Of a DNA stretch of 38,032 nt, positions 33,320 to 38,032 are shown piece by piece. Source of the stretch: an uncultured Bacteroidales bacterium (lineage in GTDB: Bacteria > Bacteroidota > Bacteroidia > Bacteroidales > UBA932); the NCBI GenBank assembly GCA_949289565.1, contig CASEOO010000009.1, positions 1-38,032 of the forward strand, given 5' to 3'. The translations under genes were made by a program, and so were the position numbers. Under the pieces are notes generated by a model, which saw only the letters and a program-made list of their open reading frames with translations, searched no databases and was not told the DNA's origin. Numbering within the stretch: the first letter of the stretch is position 1; each line of letters begins with the position of its first letter.

Positions 33320-34942
33320 TCACTGGATCGAGGCTGCGGGAGTGAGGTTATCTATATTGCAAGCCGGGATAGAGATGGTCATAGTAAATTCTTCCAGGTC
33401 GCCACTATATATGCCATCATCATCATTCCCTGCCTCGGTTATAATCTGTTTAAAAACAGGAAGATAATTTTCCTCATCCCAAGACGCCTCGACATTGGTC
33501 TCCAGAATATCCAACATATTTAAGGTAACTTTCAAGGGCTCTGGATTTTCCGTATTTTTTACAGTCAAGGAGGCCAACGGATTTACCTCTCCTGAATTCA
33601 TGACATTCATGCCATGCCAGAAATTGAATCTGGCAGGAATGCTCAATTCGACATCACCTACTGAAACAGACGACAGTGAGTTAAAAAAACTGCCATCGCC
33701 AAAACCTGCCACTGAAACGACACCTTTCTCATCAGCAATATATTGGAACTCCGGAATATTATTGTCTAAAGCCGGACTCTGATTCTTGATCATGAACTTA
33801 GATGCCACATTATCCAAGCCGAACTCCACTTTCACATTTTTCCATGACACCATTCTGTCTCGCAGGAGGTCAGCCATTTCCGCGCATTTCTCCGAATAAT
33901 GACTGACAATCTGTGATTCGACTGAGCTCAGAACACTTTGTGAAACGTTCTCTTTTTTCATTGCCGCGGCAAAAGAAGTGAACTCAGATAATTGTCCAGC
34001 AGCCGCACTGCTGAAATCACCCGCGAATTTCTCCATAAAGGCCTGTATCCCTCCTAAAATTCCTGTGCCTTCAGGATTCAACACAGGACTATTATCGAAT
34101 TTTCCGACCGCAGAAGGATAAAGACTCTTCTCAACCAAATCCGAAATATACCCACGCCATGCTTCATCAGCTTTTGTTGCTTCATCACCCTCAGGTTCAT
34201 CACTCAAATACTCTGTACCCGAATTCACCCTACTGATATCTGTCCTTGACACGATACGCTCAAGCGTCACCGGGGCATTGTGAACATCTGCTGAGCCCTC
34301 AGCCGCCGCTGAAATATCCACCACATCGAGATAAAACATATTGCCATTGCCGAATGGCACAGAAGGAAGTGAAAGATAGATTTCACTGAGAGGCAGATAA
34401 GTGCACTCGGAAGAATATTGGCCTTCGGCCAGCCCGTAATACGGACCGGAAGCAGAGCCTGATGACTGGCTGAAATTCTTGTAGTGAAGCACAGTCTGGT
34501 CATCGGCAGAACCGTCAAGACCGAAAAGTTCAGGATCGGCATTTGCCACGAAAACAGCAGTGTAAGACAGCCCTGCAGCCAAAGTATCTTTCAGAGCCTC
34601 ACGCTGAGCCCAGGTCATATTCTTCCTGGTCAGCGGCCATTGCGTCTTTCCGCATTCGATATCCGGAATCACCCGTTCTTTCTCCAGACTTCCACTGGAA
34701 TTATACAGCAGATAAATCAGCGAACTTATCCTGTCACTCGCAGGCAGCCCCTCGCCCAAAGCCTTCGTCTGCGCACCCTCAGACACTGAATAATCCACGA
34801 CACGCATTCCCTCAGCTGCCTGGCCGGTCCCCTCCGAAACCTCTTCATACACACCGGTCTCCGGCGTCAAATCACTGACAGTACAAGCCGCGGCCATCGC
34901 ACCGAAAAACATCGCGACGATATATCTTGCATTCATTTTCAT
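33320..34942 (-). CDS. Fimbrillin-type (Mfa/FimB-like) surface lipoprotein
   Basis: About 540 residues from the ATG at 34942 (34966 and 34936 also possible). The lipoprotein signal ends in lipobox AAAC near residue 20 and is followed by Thr/Glu-rich sequence. The first ~200 residues resemble Bacteroidota fimbrial subunits: TKALGEGLPASDRISSLIYLLY, a short strand-turn-strand, then MTWAQREALKDTLAAGLSYTAVFVANADP. The rest is beta-rich with an Asn/Asp-laden C-terminus. It is probably an accessory or anchor subunit of a type V-like fimbria, the third gene of a leftward operon. Its 5' region carries three small tandem stem-loops. Family-level call only. Confidence 0.72.
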   Translation of the reverse strand: MKMNARYIVAMFFGAMAAACTVSDLTPETGVYEEVSEGTGQAAEGMRVVDYSVSEGAQTKALGEGLPASDRISSLIYLLYNSSGSLEKERVIPDIECGKTQWPLTRKNMTWAQREALKDTLAAGLSYTAVFVANADPELFGLDGSADDQTVLHYKNFSQSSGSASGPYYGLAEGQYSSECTYLPLSEIYLSLPSVPFGNGNMFYLDVVDISAAAEGSADVHNAPVTLERIVSRTDISRVNSGTEYLSDEPEGDEATKADEAWRGYISDLVEKSLYPSAVGKFDNSPVLNPEGTGILGGIQAFMEKFAGDFSSAAAGQLSEFTSFAAAMKKENVSQSVLSSVESQIVSHYSEKCAEMADLLRDRMVSWKNVKVEFGLDNVASKFMIKNQSPALDNNIPEFQYIADEKGVVSVAGFGDGSFFNSLSSVSVGDVELSIPARFNFWHGMNVMNSGEVNPLASLTVKNTENPEPLKVTLNMLDILETNVEASWDEENYLPVFKQIITEAGNDDDGIYSGDLEEFTMTISIPACNIDNLTPAASIQ

Positions 34943-34973
34943 ATGCTTTGAATTCTGACTGTTCATATTTTTC

Positions 34974-35042
34974 TGTCCTCACGGACAATGTTTTCTCTTC
35001 TTTTCCTGCCTTTCAGGCAATAATTCCATGTCCTTCCGGACA
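34974..35042 (-). promoter_or_regulatory. Three tandem mini stem-loops before a fimbrial gene
   Basis: TGTCC-TCAC-GGACA (34974-34987), TGCCT-TTC-AGGCA (35007-35019) and TGTCC-TTCC-GGACA (35029-35042) occupy the 82-bp gap between two fimbrial genes. In mRNA sense each follows ATTG, and each has GGA or GGC on its 3' arm. They end only 8 nt from the nearest ATG (34966). Confidence 0.45.
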
Positions 35043-35048
35043 ATGCTT

Positions 35049-36161
35049 TTACTCGGCTCTATTCCATTCGTCTTCATCGACACCCACTACGGCGCTCCCC
35101 TTGTCCGGGAAACCGGCATAACGGACCTCACGGAATCCGTCGGCTATGCCGTTGAACCTCACAGTCGTCTTCACGCCGGGCTTGATCACCACCGGGCCGC
35201 CTTCACCCGAAAGGCTGTACCCGGCGGCCTGAGATCCGTCACCATACTGCACATAGACAGCAGCATATTCTACCTGATGAGGGAGCAGGGCCACATTTAT
35301 GTAAAAATGCTCGCGCTTATCCCAAGGAATGTCCGTATAAGTGAAAATCGCGCTTTCAAGTTTATTGTCTACCAGCACCGAACCATCTGCCTCGTCATGC
35401 AGATACACCAAGGTCGGCACATACATATTCACAGTGATGGTTTTCACCTGCTCCGGGAACTGGTCCTCAGGAATGCCCATGTCCAGAACCAGCTGCCCTG
35501 TGATCCTCTCCATCTTGACATCCTCGGCATCCGGCTGCTCCTCTGTCTGTGCAGGACGCAGCCAGCGGTCGATCACCTTCCTGTAAATATGCAGGTCACA
35601 GCCAGGCTCATTTATGAGATCCAGGTCATCCTGCTGAGCCTCCATCACCTGAGTGTAATCTATGGCGATGCCGTTGAAATCGCACAGCCCGTCTTCGAAG
35701 CCGTCTATGAACATCGCAGAACCATCTATCGTCCCGGAGACCGGCCTTCCTGCAGTCTCGCCGCTCCAGGCTATCCCGTCAGGCACGGACACGAAAGCGA
35801 ATTTGTACCACTGCGGAAGCATTCCGCCCAGAGTGTACACATATCCTCCGCCGTCCTGAGACACGACACTTCCGGCAATGCTTTCCTCAGCTCCTCCGCC
35901 GATGGTAAATTCACCGTCAGAACCGAAATAAGTGTCGCAATGCAAGGCCTCGCTGTCATGATTGTGCTCAGGAAGCCTCTCGGCAATGTAGAGTCTCACC
36001 AGCTCGCCTGCAGTGCCTTCCCCGGCCCGGGTCGAAAGGCTGAAAGAAACCCCGGCCTCGCCAGTCTCCTGCTCTGCCGTACCAGGCTGCCGCACCTTCT
36101 CCGAACAGGAAACCGCCACAGCCGCCATGAATGGCAGCAATATATTGACTATCTTTTTCAT
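35049..36161 (-). CDS. FimB/Mfa2-type fimbrial anchor-like lipoprotein
   Basis: About 370 residues from the ATG at 36161 (one two codons earlier is possible). Signal sequence KKIVNILLPFMAAVAVSC with lipobox AVSC near residue 19. The mature protein has the two-beta-domain look of FimB/Mfa2-family proteins: VSFSLSTRAGEGTAGELVRLYIAERL, then PQWYKFAFVSVP, and in the second half GQLVLDMG...VKTITVNMYVPTLVYL and VKTTVRFNGI at the end. Such lipoproteins anchor or limit growth of the fimbrial shaft. It lies 53 nt after the DUF4906 gene and 82 nt before the next fimbrial lipoprotein. Role inferred from family and context. Confidence 0.75.
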   Translation of the reverse strand: MKKIVNILLPFMAAVAVSCSEKVRQPGTAEQETGEAGVSFSLSTRAGEGTAGELVRLYIAERLPEHNHDSEALHCDTYFGSDGEFTIGGGAEESIAGSVVSQDGGGYVYTLGGMLPQWYKFAFVSVPDGIAWSGETAGRPVSGTIDGSAMFIDGFEDGLCDFNGIAIDYTQVMEAQQDDLDLINEPGCDLHIYRKVIDRWLRPAQTEEQPDAEDVKMERITGQLVLDMGIPEDQFPEQVKTITVNMYVPTLVYLHDEADGSVLVDNKLESAIFTYTDIPWDKREHFYINVALLPHQVEYAAVYVQYGDGSQAAGYSLSGEGGPVVIKPGVKTTVRFNGIADGFREVRYAGFPDKGSAVVGVDEDEWNRAE

Positions 36162-36220
36162 ATCCATAATTTTTCTCGTTTTCCGACCATTTCAGTGACT
36201 TCTTCCATGTCCGGCGTCCG

Positions 36221-38032
36221 TCAGTTCTTCGGCATTATGACATCTTCCTCTTCCCATACTTCATCCTTCGTCACCGTGCCTGTACCCGCAGCCGTCTCAG
36301 CCCCCCGCCATGCGTTCGTCCTGCGGCAGGCAATGACATTGTACTCACTATTCCTCTGCGCCAGTCCGGTCTTGCCGTTGCCCATCTTGATGTAATAGGC
36401 GTAGCCTGTAGTGATGCCGTTAGGGTCTGACGAAGACGGAGTGGACGAAAAGAAATAATCATCATCTCCTTCGAACTCGACCAGCAGCTGCTCCTTCGCA
36501 TCATACAGAGCTTCCATCTCGTTGATGCCAGGAATGAACCACATGATTTCGTCGCGGTCGACATAGCCGTTCCCGTTTCGGTCGCGATTCTTGTCCAGAA
36601 CATTTCTCAGAGCGACGTTGTTCGGAATCCTGTTCTCTCCCATGACATCAGCAGGAGCATCAGCATATGCCGGTTTATCATACTGGCCATCCGTATTCAA
36701 CACATGGTCATAAATGACTCTGGTGTTGTTCAGCCCGTCCCACTGGCCTTTGGCAATAAGCTTGTCAATATCGAGGCTCCAATATGTGGTGAATCCCCAT
36801 TCGAGATGCTTTTTCTCAAGAACACGCTCTACATAAAAAGTATCACGCACCTCACGCATAAGATTGTTCACATCATGTTCGATATACAGCACCACCATCT
36901 GTGCAGGATACTGCGTTACTTTCAGCTCCGTAGGGTCAGATGCAGAGCCTTCAGGCCGGTAGCATATAGTCCCTGTCCGGGGCTGAACGCTGTTGTTCTT
37001 CTCTGGCGAGCCTAGGTCAGGCACGAACTCGTCTGTATGAACGTAGATATAGTGCATGCCCTGCTCTCCCGAAACCTTGAATCCTGCATTTGCACTGGAA
37101 TTCTGGCTTCCGAGAAAAAGAGGCTTGTAGTCGCTCGCAGTTGACAATTCGAGCCATGGAGTCTCATCAGGATTCTTCACCCAGACCTCCCAGCCGCCGG
37201 AAGAATACAGAAGAGTCTTGACTGAGTTGCAGTGAGCATCCAGTACAGTCTCCTCATTGTAATAGACACGCATGCCGTCTATCTGCTCTGGATCGACCCT
37301 CGTATCGGCATTGTCCACTGTGTGGATGACTATATCCATATTGTACTGGTAATTCCGGTTGACATCGAAACTGCTGAAATTGTCGCTGCCCAGGTAGATA
37401 TAATACTCTGTCTCCCACTTCAGGTCCTCGCTCATGATATACACTCCGCTGATGGTCAGATAAGTGGCATATTCCATACCGGCATTTTTTTCATGGCCGG
37501 CGGCGCAGACATTATCGTGCAGACCTTTCTTCCAGAGCTGGGCATACTGTGCACGCTCATCATCATCTCTCTGATAAAGAGTCGGCCAGTTCACTGCATA
37601 AGGGTCCGAAGCAGCTCCTGCAGAAAGTTCTTTATTCAGAATTCCTCTTCGGTTCTCGAAAATACTGAACGAAGTGCTGTAGCGCCATTTTTCTGCCGTT
37701 TGCGCCTCTGCCTCCTCAAGTGTCAGCACTGCGCTGTCGAAATATTTCTGAGCCATATCACCAGCGGCCTCCACATATGTCCAGTCATTCCGGCATCCGG
37801 ACTTCTCCAGAGAGAAATTTCCGCTTTCTTCTATGTCGTCACCAATCCCGTCACGCTTTTCTAAACCAGGCCTGTCCCCATCTTCACGCGGCAATATCCA
37901 TGTTCCTTTCGGCACATAATGTATCTTCACCTCGCTTATCTCAAACTGTTCAGTATCCGGAAAGGTGACAGGGGAGAAAGAAATGTTCACATTGAACTGC
38001 GCCGCTACCCTCTGCACGTTTATTGTCAGAAA
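36221..38032 (-). CDS. DUF4906 fimbria-associated protein, 5' end outside window
   Basis: An open frame from the right edge to a stop at 36221. Codons continue upstream of the GTG at 38017 (reading FLTINVQRV), so the start lies beyond the window. At least 603 residues are present. The C-terminal part has the DUF4906 pattern NVALRNVLDKNRDRNGNGYV followed by DRDEIMWFIPGINEMEALY. Within it lies a canonical EF-hand-like loop (36583-36548: Asp1, Asn3, Asn5, Gly6, Val8, Asp9, Glu12), so calcium binding is likely. DUF4906 proteins are usually encoded beside fimbrillin genes and are considered possible tip or adhesin components. It is first in this visible operon, upstream of the FimB-like gene. Confidence 0.78.
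   Translation of the reverse strand, partial: FLTINVQRVAAQFNVNISFSPVTFPDTEQFEISEVKIHYVPKGTWILPREDGDRPGLEKRDGIGDDIEESGNFSLEKSGCRNDWTYVEAAGDMAQKYFDSAVLTLEEAEAQTAEKWRYSTSFSIFENRRGILNKELSAGAASDPYAVNWPTLYQRDDDERAQYAQLWKKGLHDNVCAAGHEKNAGMEYATYLTISGVYIMSEDLKWETEYYIYLGSDNFSSFDVNRNYQYNMDIVIHTVDNADTRVDPEQIDGMRVYYNEETVLDAHCNSVKTLLYSSGGWEVWVKNPDETPWLELSTASDYKPLFLGSQNSSANAGFKVSGEQGMHYIYVHTDEFVPDLGSPEKNNSVQPRTGTICYRPEGSASDPTELKVTQYPAQMVVLYIEHDVNNLMREVRDTFYVERVLEKKHLEWGFTTYWSLDIDKLIAKGQWDGLNNTRVIYDHVLNTDGQYDKPAYADAPADVMGENRIPNNVALRNVLDKNRDRNGNGYVDRDEIMWFIPGINEMEALYDAKEQLLVEFEGDDDYFFSSTPSSSDPNGITTGYAYYIKMGNGKTGLAQRNSEYNVIACRRTNAWRGAETAAGTGTVTKDEVWEEEDVIMPKN

Noticed and set aside
35028..36395. Long plus-strand open frame opposite the FimB-like gene
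   Set aside because: Antisense shadow: the minus strand carries a lipoprotein signal and fimbrial-family sequence, while the plus strand shows no recognisable domain.

Overview
The window reads as chromosomal DNA from a member of the Bacteroidales (phylum Bacteroidota). Several perfect TAnnTTTG -7 promoter boxes lie upstream of genes. Starts generally lack strong Shine-Dalgarno sequences. The gene content is typical of the group: fimbrillin-type fimbrial lipoproteins with a DUF4906 partner, a DUF2795 protein, a TIGR02757/DUF2400 protein, a Wza / BY-kinase / PHP-phosphatase polysaccharide export block, and TldD/TldE. By eye the base composition is near 50% GC, except for one AT-rich patch around 29.4-30.1 kb.

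Layout, left to right. 1-230: a possible end of a mobile element, with three phased 10-bp repeats and the first codons of a gene running off the left edge. 0.2-4.6 kb: DUF2795 protein, folE (GTP cyclohydrolase I), a secreted CE1-type esterase, and htpG with a strongly folded leader. 4.8-7.9 kb: a leftward operon alternating outer-membrane barrel / lipoprotein / barrel / lipoprotein. 8.0-8.8 kb: a HAD phosphatase. 8.8-12.8 kb: polysaccharide export and its phosphorylation control (Wza-like, tyrosine kinase co-polymerase, PHP-type tyrosine phosphatase). 12.9-16.1 kb: purT and the putrescine genes aguB and aguA. 16.2-21.4 kb: rfbC-rfbD-rfbB (dTDP-rhamnose) followed by an HMGL-type aldolase fusion and a CMP-sugar synthetase-like enzyme. 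21.4-25.2 kb: pdxA-rnhA-recG. 25.4-26.3 kb: a stand-alone NAD(P)HX dehydratase. 26.6-31.6 kb: DUF2400 protein, zeta-toxin-like kinase, tldD, a broken Fic gene, and tldE. 31.8-33.3 kb: SlyD-like isomerase and an EamA transporter. 33.3-38.0 kb: a leftward fimbrial operon cut by the right edge.

How the parts work together. The Wza/Wzc/phosphatase block and the rml-aldolase-cytidylyltransferase operon probably serve the same surface polysaccharide. The first supplies export and control, the second supplies activated sugars. No rfbA, glycosyltransferase, flippase or polymerase lies in the window, so that locus is split or continues elsewhere. aguA and aguB make two consecutive putrescine steps. 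TldD and TldE form one protease but are separated here by a degraded Fic gene.

Most notable: a ~125-bp structured repeat occurs three times in one orientation. Two copies are intergenic, and one lies in frame inside an outer-membrane barrel gene, where it encodes the signal-peptidase region and the first ~33 mature residues. Also notable are the aldolase-fusion/cytidylyltransferase pair, which suggests a CMP-activated acid made by a non-NeuB/KdsA route, structured leaders before htpG, aguA and a fimbrial gene, and a perfectly palindromic pair of opposed -7 boxes between rfbC and pdxA.
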